Part shown: piece by piece, positions 8,130 through 15,622 of the stretch
Position numbering within the stretch: position 1 is the first letter of the stretch
How the letters are laid out: the number at the start of each line of letters is the position of its first letter
Assembly (NCBI GenBank): GCA_964549615.1
Contig: CAZJVP010000064.1
Span: 1-29,102, forward strand
Length of the DNA stretch: 29,102 nucleotides
From: CAYVLA01 sp964549615 [NCBI: uncultured Thermococci archaeon]
GTDB lineage: Archaea > CAYQAE01 > CAYVLA01
Direction of reading: 5' to 3'
Notes under the pieces: generated by a model
Seen by the model: the letters and a program-made list of their open reading frames with translations, nothing else
What the model was told of the DNA's origin: nothing
Database searches by the model: none
Made by a program: the position numbers and the translations under genes

Positions 8130-9497
8130 CTAGACCCCTATGTACATCTGCAGATCGATGTTTGAGGGTCGAGAATTGTACAGCTCCGCCTCCTTCCTCT
8201 TAATGGAGACGAAGCTTGAAATGATGTGCTCACCTACCGCTTCCCGTATCACCCGGTCCTTCTCCAACTCGTCGAGGGCCTCATCCAACGACTTGGGTAG
8301 ATACTTCCTCCCGGGCCCCGGCTTGTAAAGGTCGACCTCGGTCGCCTTTCCCGGGTCCATCCCCTTCTCTATCCCGTCAAGCCCGGCCGCGAGCATGGCC
8401 GTGAACGCCAGGTACGGATTAGCCGAGGGATCGGGGGACCGGTACTCGATGCGCGCCGAAGCCGGCGAATCGAAGGGCACCCGTATCAGCGCAGTCCTGT
8501 TCCTTCTCCCCCATGCGATCGTAACGGGCGCTTCCCATCCAGGTATGAGCCTCTTGTAAGAGTTGCAGGTGGGATTCGTCAAGGCGGTCACGGCCCTCGC
8601 ATGCTCGAGGAGGCCGCCGACGTAGTTCAGCGCGATCTCGGACAGATCGTCCTTCTTGGAGTCGTAGAACAAGTTGATCTTCTTCCCCTCCACGATCTCG
8701 ACCAGGTTCTGGTGGGTGTGCATCCCGCTTCCGTTCATGCCTTCGAAGGGCTTGGGCATGAAGGTTGCCACCAGCCCCTCCATCTGGGCATACTGCCTTA
8801 TTATGTCCTTGAGCGTGATCGTTGCATCGGCTATCCTGACGGCGTTGCCGTACCTGAAGTCGACCTCGTACTGGCTTGGCGCGACCTCCTTGTGGTAGGC
8901 TTCGTACCTAATGCCCATCTTGCCCATCGCTTCCATGATCCTTCCCAGTATGGACCTTCCGAGTGCTGGCGGTGCGTCGAAGTATCCCTTGTCGTCTATC
9001 CTCGAGTAACCGTCGCCGGATTTGCCCAAGAGGAAGAACTCCAGCTCGGGTGCCACATAGAAGCCGAACTCCTTTCCCTCGACGTCCATTCTCTTCGACA
9101 GAGCCGACGATATCCTTGATACGGCCTTGGCCAAGAGGAACCTCGTGTCTCCTTCGAACGGTTGGTAGCCCACCTTGGCCTTGCGCGGATGGTAAACGTT
9201 ACAGATCGCCCGCCACACGTTCTGCGCCCATGGTACGGGATTGAAGGTCTCCGGGTCGGGGATGATCAGAAGATCGCTCTCCTCAACGGGCACGCCGTAA
9301 CCGTATATGGAGGACCCATCGATCTTGAACCCGTCCTTGAAGACGTTCCCATCCCTGAACTCGTCGATGGTCACGCTCTTGAACTTGAGATTGCCGAAGA
9401 TGTCGACGAACTGGAGATCGACGATCTTTGCCCCCTCGTCGGTCGCCTCCTTGAGCTTCTTCATGAAGCTCTCGAGAGCCCCAGAGCCATCGCCCAT
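8130..9497 (-). CDS. glnA: Type I glutamine synthetase
   Basis: The protein has 455 residues, standard for GSI, which makes glutamine from glutamate, ammonia and ATP in a dodecamer. Landmarks are the beta-grasp N-domain with FKIDGSSIYGY (57-67), the metal-binding PELEFFLL (150-157), the HKEVAPSQYE block (202-211), the ATP signature KPFEGMNGSGMHTH (249-262) and NRTALIRVP (333-341). The HKEVAPSQYE block departs from the textbook HHEVAPGQHE at three positions, so either a divergent subfamily or an altered metal/glutamate site is possible. The C-terminal Tyr region is unlike the adenylylated GSI-beta type. It is transcribed alone, and an inverted repeat spans its TATA box, suggesting repressor control. 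Confidence 0.93.
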   Translation of the reverse strand: MGDGSGALESFMKKLKEATDEGAKIVDLQFVDIFGNLKFKSVTIDEFRDGNVFKDGFKIDGSSIYGYGVPVEESDLLIIPDPETFNPVPWAQNVWRAICNVYHPRKAKVGYQPFEGDTRFLLAKAVSRISSALSKRMDVEGKEFGFYVAPELEFFLLGKSGDGYSRIDDKGYFDAPPALGRSILGRIMEAMGKMGIRYEAYHKEVAPSQYEVDFRYGNAVRIADATITLKDIIRQYAQMEGLVATFMPKPFEGMNGSGMHTHQNLVEIVEGKKINLFYDSKKDDLSEIALNYVGGLLEHARAVTALTNPTCNSYKRLIPGWEAPVTIAWGRRNRTALIRVPFDSPASARIEYRSPDPSANPYLAFTAMLAAGLDGIEKGMDPGKATEVDLYKPGPGRKYLPKSLDEALDELEKDRVIREAVGEHIISSFVSIKRKEAELYNSRPSNIDLQMYIGV

Positions 9498-9524
9498 GAT
9501 CTCGCCGAACTATGAGCCCTCCGC

Positions 9525-9541
9525 GAGAGAATAAATCTCTC
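9525..9541 (-). promoter_or_regulatory. TATA box of glnA inside a perfect inverted repeat (candidate operator)
   Basis: GAGAGA-ATAAA-TCTCTC (plus strand) is a perfect 6-5-6 inverted repeat. Read on the minus strand it contains the TATA-like ATTTATT, 28-44 nt upstream of ATG 9497. A dimeric regulator bound here would block TBP. Confidence 0.6.
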
Positions 9542-9623
9542 ATCCTTCCGCACACAAGTATCCGGGCCGATCTGACCGAGATTCGCGCCTGGCGCTGAGC
9601 GGGGCTCCCAGCCACGAAAACAA

Positions 9624-9634
9624 AATATATTAAA
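9624..9634 (+). promoter_or_regulatory. TATA box of the DUF362 gene
   Basis: AATATATTAAA is the most A/T-rich element in this intergenic region, with an A-rich BRE-like run before it. It predicts a leader of about 35-40 nt, which contains the SD GGTGGAG (9684-9690). Confidence 0.65.
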
Positions 9635-9696
9635 CAGCGCCAGGGAGCGCTTGGCTGGGACATCGCGCGGTCCTGCACGCCTGGGTGGAGACGAGG

Positions 9697-11028
9697 ATGA
9701 GGTTTGCCGTCAGGAAGATAAACCCGGGTAAGCAAAACAGGACGATCGTCCTAGTCAAGGGCAAGCCGTCCAGAACGGCACCCGAATCCTCCTACATAAC
9801 CACCCTGAAGGCACTTGAGCTTCTGTACGAGAATGACCGTAACTTCGAGAACTCAGCCTACGAGGTCTACAAGAGGACCGTCTTGATCAAGCCGAGCCTT
9901 CCAAGGCCGCTGCCTGAGCTGGATCACTCCAACATGGTGAACACGGATCCGCAAGCCTGCAGGGCGATCGTTGACTGGCTGATCGAGAAAGAGGTCAAGC
10001 GGGTGGTTCTCGCGGAATGCAATCCCTGGCCCGGGGTCGACGCGTGGGGGGTCTGCGGGTACAGGGAGGTTTTCGAAAAGAGCCCTTACAAGGGGATCGT
10101 GGAGTTCATGACCCTCGGGCCAGCCAAGGATGATGAGCTCATCGAGGTCGACTACAGGATGCCCAGGGACTTCTACACGGACGAGGACCTCGCGTTCCTC
10201 AAGGGGTTCGTGGAGGGGCGGGAGGGCACCAAGCGGTTCGCAAAGGCGAAGATCGACTTCGACCTCGCCACCTCCACGACCGCCAAGTTCAACAAATCCC
10301 TCAAGGAGGCCAGCGTGCTCGTCAACCTTTCAAAGATGAAGACACACATACAGACGGGCGCAAGCCTCGCTGTCAAGAACCACTTCGCGTTCCTAGAGCC
10401 GCCCGAATCCCGCTATGCCAAGCACCTAGGGATGGACCCCCTTCAGGGGAACTTCACCTACCAAGAGCTCATCCTCTCTTCGCTGAACCTCCAGCGCGCC
10501 ATAAGCTGCGTGGCCGCAGCGTTCAGGGCGCTCAGGATTCCGGAGCTGTGCGTCGTCGATGGCGTCATATGTGAGGAGGGCAACGGACCCCTGGAGCACG
10601 GCAAGCCTCGACAGGAAAACGTCGTTGCGGCCGCCTGGAACTGCCCCGCATCGATCGACGCCGCCCTGTCCACCGGCTTCATGGGGCTGCGAACCAAGGC
10701 TGGTCCGCATCTGCCGCCCCACATCCAGTGGGCTTCCAGTCAGGGCCTTGGAACGAGGAACATGGAGGAGATCTGCCTGGTCCTTGCAAGGGAGGATGGC
10801 ATCCCCGCCTCCTCGATCAACGAGGTTCGGAACAACCCCAACGAGTCCTTCCTGCCGCCCACCACCATGAAGTGCGGCTGTGCACCCAAGGTCTATCCCA
10901 GGGACACCCTTCTCCCGGTCGTCACCAGGGCCCTGGATGAGCTGCAATCGGAGGGCATCGACCCGAACCGACCGCTCCCGGTTGTGCGGAAGAAGATCGC
11001 CGCGCCGGCAGGGATCATCTGTGGATGA
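9697..11028 (+). CDS. DUF362 domain protein
   Basis: The protein has 443 residues. DUF362 hallmarks are visible: VNLSKMKTH (209-217; family 'NLPKLKTH'), VKNHF (226-230; 'KNlfG'), and DGVICEEGNGP (288-298; 'DGI..MEGnGP'). The C-terminal part has a Cys-rich MKCGCAP stretch but no CxxCxxCxxxC ferredoxin motif, unlike many DUF362 proteins. No biochemical role is firmly established for the family. Redox or metal-dependent functions are usually suggested because of frequent ferredoxin fusions. ATG 9697 is preferred over in-frame GTG 9685, because GGTGGAG at 9684-9690 would then be its SD six bases upstream. The next gene's frame begins within its stop codon, but that gene probably has its own promoter. 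Confidence 0.85.
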   Translation: MRFAVRKINPGKQNRTIVLVKGKPSRTAPESSYITTLKALELLYENDRNFENSAYEVYKRTVLIKPSLPRPLPELDHSNMVNTDPQACRAIVDWLIEKEVKRVVLAECNPWPGVDAWGVCGYREVFEKSPYKGIVEFMTLGPAKDDELIEVDYRMPRDFYTDEDLAFLKGFVEGREGTKRFAKAKIDFDLATSTTAKFNKSLKEASVLVNLSKMKTHIQTGASLAVKNHFAFLEPPESRYAKHLGMDPLQGNFTYQELILSSLNLQRAISCVAAAFRALRIPELCVVDGVICEEGNGPLEHGKPRQENVVAAAWNCPASIDAALSTGFMGLRTKAGPHLPPHIQWASSQGLGTRNMEEICLVLAREDGIPASSINEVRNNPNESFLPPTTMKCGCAPKVYPRDTLLPVVTRALDELQSEGIDPNRPLPVVRKKIAAPAGIICG

Positions 11029-11048
11029 GCGAAAGCCCGCCGGCCGGA

Positions 11049-11058
11049 ACATTTAAAC
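11049..11058 (+). promoter_or_regulatory. TATA box of the first zinc dehydrogenase gene
   Basis: ACATTTAAAC lies 24-33 nt upstream of ATG 11082. Its position shows that the 19-codon extension back to ATG 11025 is probably untranslated DNA. Confidence 0.65.
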
Positions 11059-11081
11059 TCACGATCGAGACCCCCGCCGCC

Positions 11082-12164
11082 ATGCCCACCATGAAGGCCG
11101 CGGTTCTGCGGGGAAAGGGACGACTGGAGGTACTCGATGTACCTGTCTTCGCGCCAAGATACGATGAGTTCATGCTTCGCGTGAAAGCGTGCGGCGTCTG
11201 CGGCAGCGACATTCGCTACTTCAAGGGCGAGAATCCCTGGTCCCTTCACACCCTCGGATACGAGCAGGAAAACCCACCTAACATGATCCTAGGACATGAG
11301 TTCTCGGGCAAGATCGTTTCGGAGGGTAGGCCCAGGGAGCCGAGCAGAATCGGCGAGAGGGTTGCTGTCGAGCCTTACCGGTCCTGCGGCGAGTGCTACT
11401 ACTGCAGGATAGGCAAGCACAACATCTGCGAATTCCAGGAGCACCATGGGCATGACCATGGCTGGCGGGGCTATGAGTACGCCCCGGGCGGGATGGCCGA
11501 GTACACGCCTGCCTGGAGGTCCCACACCTACAAGCTTCCCTCCAACGTGAGCTACGACGAGGCAACCTTCATAGACGGCCTTGCCGTTGCCGTGAGGGCG
11601 GTCGAGCTGGGCGGAGTCGTCCCGGGAAGCGAAATCCTGGTGATCGGGGGCGGGCCGATCGGGTTGCTCATCGCCCAAGCGGCCAAGGGATACGGGGCGA
11701 ACAGGGCCTTCCTGTCCGATGTCTACGACAAGCCTCTGGAGGTCGCCAGCAAGTTAGGCGTGGACGATGTCATCGACGCCCGGAGGGCGAAGGTATCCGA
11801 CCACGTCCTCAAGGAAACCGGGGGCCTAGGCGTCGGGGTGGTCTTCGATACCACGGGATCCGCAGAAGCGATACTCGATGGGCTCAGGGCCCTCCAGAGG
11901 GGTGGAACCGAGGTCCTGCTAGCCGGGTATCACGGAGCCATCCCGCTTGACTTCTCCCTGATCTCCGGAGACAGAGCAATCAGGAGCCTGGCAAACAATC
12001 CGTACAGGACGTTCCAGACCGCCATCGACCTAATGGCCTCGCGCCGGGTGAAGGTGAAGCCAATGATCACCCACGTCTACCCACTGTCCAAGATCGGTGA
12101 AGCGTTCGAAGTCGTCACCCACAAGGAGGAGTACGGAGCGATAAAGGCCATCATACACCCCTGA
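11082..12164 (+). CDS. Zinc-dependent alcohol/polyol dehydrogenase (MDR family)
   Basis: The protein has 360 residues, the usual medium-chain dehydrogenase length. The catalytic zinc set is Cys37 in CGVCGSD and His72-Glu73 in GHEFSG. The structural zinc has all four Cys (102, 105, 108, 116). The NAD(P) Rossmann motif GGGPIG is at 189-194. A His-rich insert, HHGHDHGWRGYEY (about 121-133), between the lobes is unusual and may lengthen the substrate loop. The family oxidises secondary alcohols, polyols or sugars with NAD(P). The substrate is unknown. The frame opens at 11025 in an ATGA overlap with the DUF362 stop, but the TATA box at 11049-11058 places transcription start near 11082, giving MPTMKAAVLRG. 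Confidence 0.88.
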   Translation: MPTMKAAVLRGKGRLEVLDVPVFAPRYDEFMLRVKACGVCGSDIRYFKGENPWSLHTLGYEQENPPNMILGHEFSGKIVSEGRPREPSRIGERVAVEPYRSCGECYYCRIGKHNICEFQEHHGHDHGWRGYEYAPGGMAEYTPAWRSHTYKLPSNVSYDEATFIDGLAVAVRAVELGGVVPGSEILVIGGGPIGLLIAQAAKGYGANRAFLSDVYDKPLEVASKLGVDDVIDARRAKVSDHVLKETGGLGVGVVFDTTGSAEAILDGLRALQRGGTEVLLAGYHGAIPLDFSLISGDRAIRSLANNPYRTFQTAIDLMASRRVKVKPMITHVYPLSKIGEAFEVVTHKEEYGAIKAIIHP

Positions 12165-12198
12165 TGGCCAACCCTCGAAGGATGGCCTGTGACCCCGA

Positions 12199-13188
12199 AT
12201 GACACGAGAAACTGATTACGCCGTGGCACTGTCGCGGCTCTTCGACCGTCTGGCGCACTCCAAAAACGGCGGAGAGATCGCTGAATACCTCGCCGCTAAC
12301 AGCAACCTTCCCGGTCCCAGGGGAAACTTGGAGCTGGCACAGCTCTTCGCCAAAGCGGCCGCAGCCCACCATCGCAAGGGCTCTTGCCCGGTCTGGACGC
12401 TCTGCAAGAGCCTAGCGAGAATCCCTGCGTCGGAGGCTCCGACGAACGACCCCAGGGAATTCCTGCCCTTCTGCGGTGCCTGCGCGATCGGCGCCATCGC
12501 CTCGACCCATCCCTCCCTGCTTTCCGAAGCTCTCCTGACCTTGAGGGCCCTCTCCCGCGACCCCAGATGGCGGACGAGGGAATCGGTAGCAATAGCCCTG
12601 CAAGCTCTTCTGCAGGCGCAGCCTACAAGGACGTTGGAGGCGCTCAGGATATGGATCGTTGCGGACGACTGGCTCGCCATGAGGGCGGTGGCCGCGGCAA
12701 TCGCCGAGCCCGCCGTGCTTACGAACCGATCGACAGCAGAGGCTGGCCTTAAGCTGCACAGGGTGATCTTCGCGCATCTCATCTCCGCGAAGGACCGTTC
12801 ATCGCCCGGGTACAAGGTGCTGAGGCAGGGGGTGGGGTACTCCCTGAGCGTTGTGGTCCAAGCCCTGCCCGAGGAAGGCTTCGCGTTCATGCGGGAGCTG
12901 GCGGACGTGGGCAACCAAGATGTGAGACGCATCCTGAACGAGAATCTGTCGAAGGCTAGGCTACGGAAGAACCACCCGGATAAGGTAGAGAAGCTGGCCC
13001 GTCTTCTGGAAGGCCAGTCTGGAACTTGTGCATCCGTTGCCCTCGACCGTGCTTTGCCCTTGTCGCGCCTCCGCCCCGGGCCCGAACCTGCAGGCCGAAG
13101 AAAGGCATTAGCCCGGGCCCAACCTCGTTGCCCGAACGGCGCGGTACAGCCGACGCTTGACCATGAGGGTCCACAAGACGAAGCTTGA
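12199..13188 (+). CDS. Helical (HEAT/ARM-like) repeat protein of unknown function
   Basis: This 329-residue frame begins 34 bp after the dehydrogenase. About 250 residues are Ala/Leu-rich amphipathic helices in HEAT-like pairs (for example HPSLLSEALLTLRALSRD, about 104-121), resembling HEAT-repeat or AlkD-type alpha solenoids. No catalytic residues are obvious and the likeness is structural only. The last 60 or so residues are Pro/Arg-rich and unlike the rest. They are read antisense to the end of the next gene (81-bp overlap), so they may be a run-on created by loss of an earlier stop. No membrane segment is present. The antisense frame over the same DNA looks like a shadow. Confidence 0.65.
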   Translation: MTRETDYAVALSRLFDRLAHSKNGGEIAEYLAANSNLPGPRGNLELAQLFAKAAAAHHRKGSCPVWTLCKSLARIPASEAPTNDPREFLPFCGACAIGAIASTHPSLLSEALLTLRALSRDPRWRTRESVAIALQALLQAQPTRTLEALRIWIVADDWLAMRAVAAAIAEPAVLTNRSTAEAGLKLHRVIFAHLISAKDRSSPGYKVLRQGVGYSLSVVVQALPEEGFAFMRELADVGNQDVRRILNENLSKARLRKNHPDKVEKLARLLEGQSGTCASVALDRALPLSRLRPGPEPAGRRKALARAQPRCPNGAVQPTLDHEGPQDEA

Positions 13189-14340
13189 CACAAATAGCGT
13201 GGAGGAGGCAACCAACCACTCGATGACGTAGACCCAGAGCAGTGCGGCATCTTTGGCCCTTCTTGCCATCTCCTCAACCTCGGAGAAGGCCTTCAGCGCA
13301 GCATCCATCGTGCCCTCGCACTGCGAGAAGTCCTGGTTCATGTAGTGCTCCACCCCCTGCGCATGGATCTGCTCAAGCTTCCTGGCCTCCCGCTGAATCC
13401 CATCGGTGTTTGCCCCGAACTTGTCGATGAAATCTCTGAGCGATGTGAGGAGCGACATGCGCGATCTGAACTCGTGGAAGTACGACTTGACCCTGTGGAA
13501 AACCTCGACATCCTCGATCAGCCTCCTCTTCGTGCAGTACAGGATCATGTTCATCAGGATGTCGGGGGAGTACTGGTTTGAGGCAGGCCCGCTCGGGTAC
13601 GAAAACCAACCGTTGCCCAGGAAATCCCCCGTGGTCATCGTCCGGCCGCCCTCGTAGTCCCAAGCGATGAGAAAAGGAACCTGCCCCAGCGAAGGGAAGT
13701 TTCCTACCTGCCAGGCCAAGGTGCCTGAACCCTGCCGAGGTATGACCAACCTGGACACCGCGTTGACTGCGAGCTTCTCGATCCCAAACTTCACGAACGG
13801 CGTGAGGACCGGATCGGGGAAGTTCCTGTTTATGATGACGCTGAAGAACATGGTTCCCGACTCTCCCCCTCCCTTCTGGGCCACAGCGGGTGCGTCGTTT
13901 GGAAAAGCCTTGGACGTCTGCGAGTTGGCCCATGCGTTGTGTATCTGAGGCATTATGCTGAAAACGCTCCCATCGTTAATGCCCCCAGCGCCCTGCCGGA
14001 TCGCCTCATACATCCACTGGTCCTGCTTGGGGCTGAACAGGTCGTACTCGGGCGCGGCCAGCATTATCATCCTGTAGCCACCCATCTCCTCGTAGGTGCG
14101 GGGGAAGTAGAGCCTGATGAACTTGATCGCGTCCTGCACCGTGACCACGTCAGTTGCTCTGGACGGAACGGGGACGTACTCCACCAGGGGCTCACTTCTG
14201 AAGAACGTGAATAGGCGGTTCAACTGATCGATGTGGCCGGTTGCGAGAACCCTTATCTTCTCTAGGCCTTGACATAGCGGCGAAAGAGTGAGAAGAAGCA
14301 CGACGAAGGTCACGATCGACCGCGACCTCGCCCTATCCAT
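13108..14340 (-). CDS. Secreted, C-terminally membrane-anchored protein with glutamine-amidotransferase-like outer domain
   Basis: The protein has 410 residues. Residues 1-25 are a signal peptide (basic start, hydrophobic core, QG end). Residues about 27-275 resemble the extracytoplasmic GATase1-like/DUF4350-type fold: KIRVLATGH at the start, a MIMLAAPEYD strand (91-100), and VPFLIAWDYEGGRTMTTGD (221-239), the 'works as a GxGR...D' strand of such domains. A helical stalk follows (about 275-365), then one membrane span (366-394) and a short basic tail. No catalytic Cys is seen in a nucleophile-elbow context, so it may bind rather than catalyse. Its C-terminal module is copied in the small gene just upstream. 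ATG 14340 suits the signal peptide and the TATA position. ATG 14388, with GGTGAT three bases before it, is the alternative. Confidence 0.75.
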   Translation of the reverse strand: MDRARSRSIVTFVVLLLTLSPLCQGLEKIRVLATGHIDQLNRLFTFFRSEPLVEYVPVPSRATDVVTVQDAIKFIRLYFPRTYEEMGGYRMIMLAAPEYDLFSPKQDQWMYEAIRQGAGGINDGSVFSIMPQIHNAWANSQTSKAFPNDAPAVAQKGGGESGTMFFSVIINRNFPDPVLTPFVKFGIEKLAVNAVSRLVIPRQGSGTLAWQVGNFPSLGQVPFLIAWDYEGGRTMTTGDFLGNGWFSYPSGPASNQYSPDILMNMILYCTKRRLIEDVEVFHRVKSYFHEFRSRMSLLTSLRDFIDKFGANTDGIQREARKLEQIHAQGVEHYMNQDFSQCEGTMDAALKAFSEVEEMARRAKDAALLWVYVIEWLVASSTLFVSSFVLWTLMVKRRLYRAVRATRLGPG

Positions 14341-14362
14341 GGCGTACGCTGTGCGGCCGCCC

Positions 14363-14374
14363 CAGATTAATCTG
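14363..14374 (-). promoter_or_regulatory. Palindromic TATA element before the 410-residue membrane protein
   Basis: CAGATTAATCTG is a perfect 12-bp palindrome with ATTAAT at its centre, 23-34 nt upstream of ATG 14340. It can serve as TATA box and as a symmetric regulator site. Confidence 0.5.
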
Positions 14375-14392
14375 CCTGCGCGACCCATCGCA

Positions 14393-14668
14393 TCACCCAT
14401 CCAATTTGGTACCTCCGCGCAGCATGGTCGCCTCAACGGCCCGATACAGCCTGCGCCTCACCATCAAGGTCCAGACCACAAAGACGGATGCGAAGAAGGC
14501 GGAGGAGGATGTGAGCCATCCCGCAACGTTGACCCAAAACGGCTCACCGTCCTCCTCCTTCCTGGCGACCTCCTCCCCGAGGGACCGGACTTTGCGTCTA
14601 ATAACCCTTTCGCGGCCACGTGGAGGGCCCCTACGGCGCGGCAAGCCGCCGGGTGCACCAAACCCCAT
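14393..14668 (-). CDS. Small membrane protein copying the C-terminal module of its neighbour
   Basis: The frame has 91 residues from ATG 14668. Residues 30-81 align without gaps to residues 353-405 of the adjacent 410-residue protein, and 31 of 53 aligned positions are identical by my count. The match includes the membrane span and the WTLMV-(K/R)RRLYRAV tail. It lacks signal peptide, amidotransferase-like domain and stalk. The first 28 residues are Gly/Pro/Arg-rich and look unselected. Its stop (14393-14395) lies within the GGTGAT that could serve ATG 14388 of the neighbour, so the two could be co-transcribed. Either it is a real small subunit or the 3' remnant of a duplicated gene. A TATA-like element lies about 45-55 nt upstream. 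Confidence 0.55.
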   Translation of the reverse strand: MGFGAPGGLPRRRGPPRGRERVIRRKVRSLGEEVARKEEDGEPFWVNVAGWLTSSSAFFASVFVVWTLMVRRRLYRAVEATMLRGGTKLDG

Positions 14669-14711
14669 CAATCTGACGCACAAAGAAGACAGAACGAGGA
14701 GGAGGCGCCGA

Positions 14712-14722
14712 AAGTAATTTAT
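14712..14722. promoter_or_regulatory. AT-rich element between divergent membrane-protein genes
   Basis: AGTAATTTATG lies between the small minus-strand membrane gene and the plus-strand operon. Read forward it would give a leader of about 35 nt to ATG 14778, which has GAGGT (14766-14770) as SD. Read backward it would give a leader of about 20 nt to ATG 14668. Confidence 0.45.
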
Positions 14723-14777
14723 GTGGGCCGTTTGGCATGCGGCCCAGCCGCTTCGACGCAAACCTGAGGTTCATCCG

Positions 14778-15617
14778 ATGGCCATCGACGAGAGGGTTCT
14801 CGGACTTGCGCTTGTCTCGGTCATCCTCTCCGCCCTGATCGTCTTCACCCTTGCCAGGGAGAAGACGGATCGGCCCATCGAGATTCTGGAGAACCGGTTC
14901 CCCTCGGTGATGCCGGCCGCCGAGACCACCTTCAGCTTCTCCATCATGGCGCGGCAGAGGCTGGAGGACGTCAGGATAAGCTTTTGCGCAGTGACCCCCG
15001 CATACCCGGTGCAGGCCGACCTCCTGGTGCCCATGAGGCAGTACCGATCCGACGAAGGACCGTCTGAGGTGCTAGAAAACCTCGCGAGGCTGACCTGGTT
15101 CAGAAACAGGACTTCCGCCCTGGGCATTGAGCCGGACGAGATAGATCGGACGATCAGCGCCGGCAACTCTCAACTCAGGATGCTGCTCCTAGATTACACC
15201 AACCCTCTCCGCGCCATCCTAGGGCAGAACGCCACCTCAAAGGTCCCCCTCATCTACGGCGCGACGGTGAACGAGACGGGCCATCCGTGCTACCTGGAGG
15301 GGGGGCCGAACTTCTTCCCCTTCCCGGAGCTGAATATAAACGTCCTCACGATCTCCCATAATGAAGACGAGAAGAGGTATGTTCCGACCGACAAGATCCG
15401 GAAGGGATCCGGCCAACTACAGGTCTCGGAGGCCCCCAGGGGCATCGTGGAGTTCCGCGATGTCGCCAAGGACGATACGATAACCGTGATCGCCACGGTG
15501 GAGCCGCGCACCTTCTCACCCCCGTCCTCCAGGAAGGACATCGCCCTGATTCAACTGATCCGCATATACATCAACGGAGACCCCTACGGCGAGCCGATCC
15601 TGAACGTGGTGAGGTAG
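14778..15617 (+). CDS. Single-pass membrane protein of unknown family with large outer domain
   Basis: The protein has 279 residues. One hydrophobic segment at about 7-26 acts as signal anchor, followed by an Arg/Lys-containing region and about 250 residues of soluble domain with alternating beta-strand character. The first part (about 30-75, TTFSFSIMARQRLEDVRI) resembles a beta-sandwich such as those in surface proteins, but I recognise no named family. It contains two Cys that could pair outside the cell. The gene ends five bases before the ThuA-like gene, so the two form an operon. The start at ATG 14778 has SD GAGGT; an in-frame ATG at 14721 lies inside the presumed promoter and is rejected. 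Confidence 0.75.
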   Translation: MAIDERVLGLALVSVILSALIVFTLAREKTDRPIEILENRFPSVMPAAETTFSFSIMARQRLEDVRISFCAVTPAYPVQADLLVPMRQYRSDEGPSEVLENLARLTWFRNRTSALGIEPDEIDRTISAGNSQLRMLLLDYTNPLRAILGQNATSKVPLIYGATVNETGHPCYLEGGPNFFPFPELNINVLTISHNEDEKRYVPTDKIRKGSGQLQVSEAPRGIVEFRDVAKDDTITVIATVEPRTFSPPSSRKDIALIQLIRIYINGDPYGEPILNVVR

Positions 15618-15622
15618 ACAGA

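Noticed and set aside
12216-13277. A 353-codon minus-strand frame over the helical-repeat gene
   Set aside because: Its composition is Ser/Arg/Cys/Trp-rich with no fold-like pattern, while the plus strand gives regular amphipathic helices.
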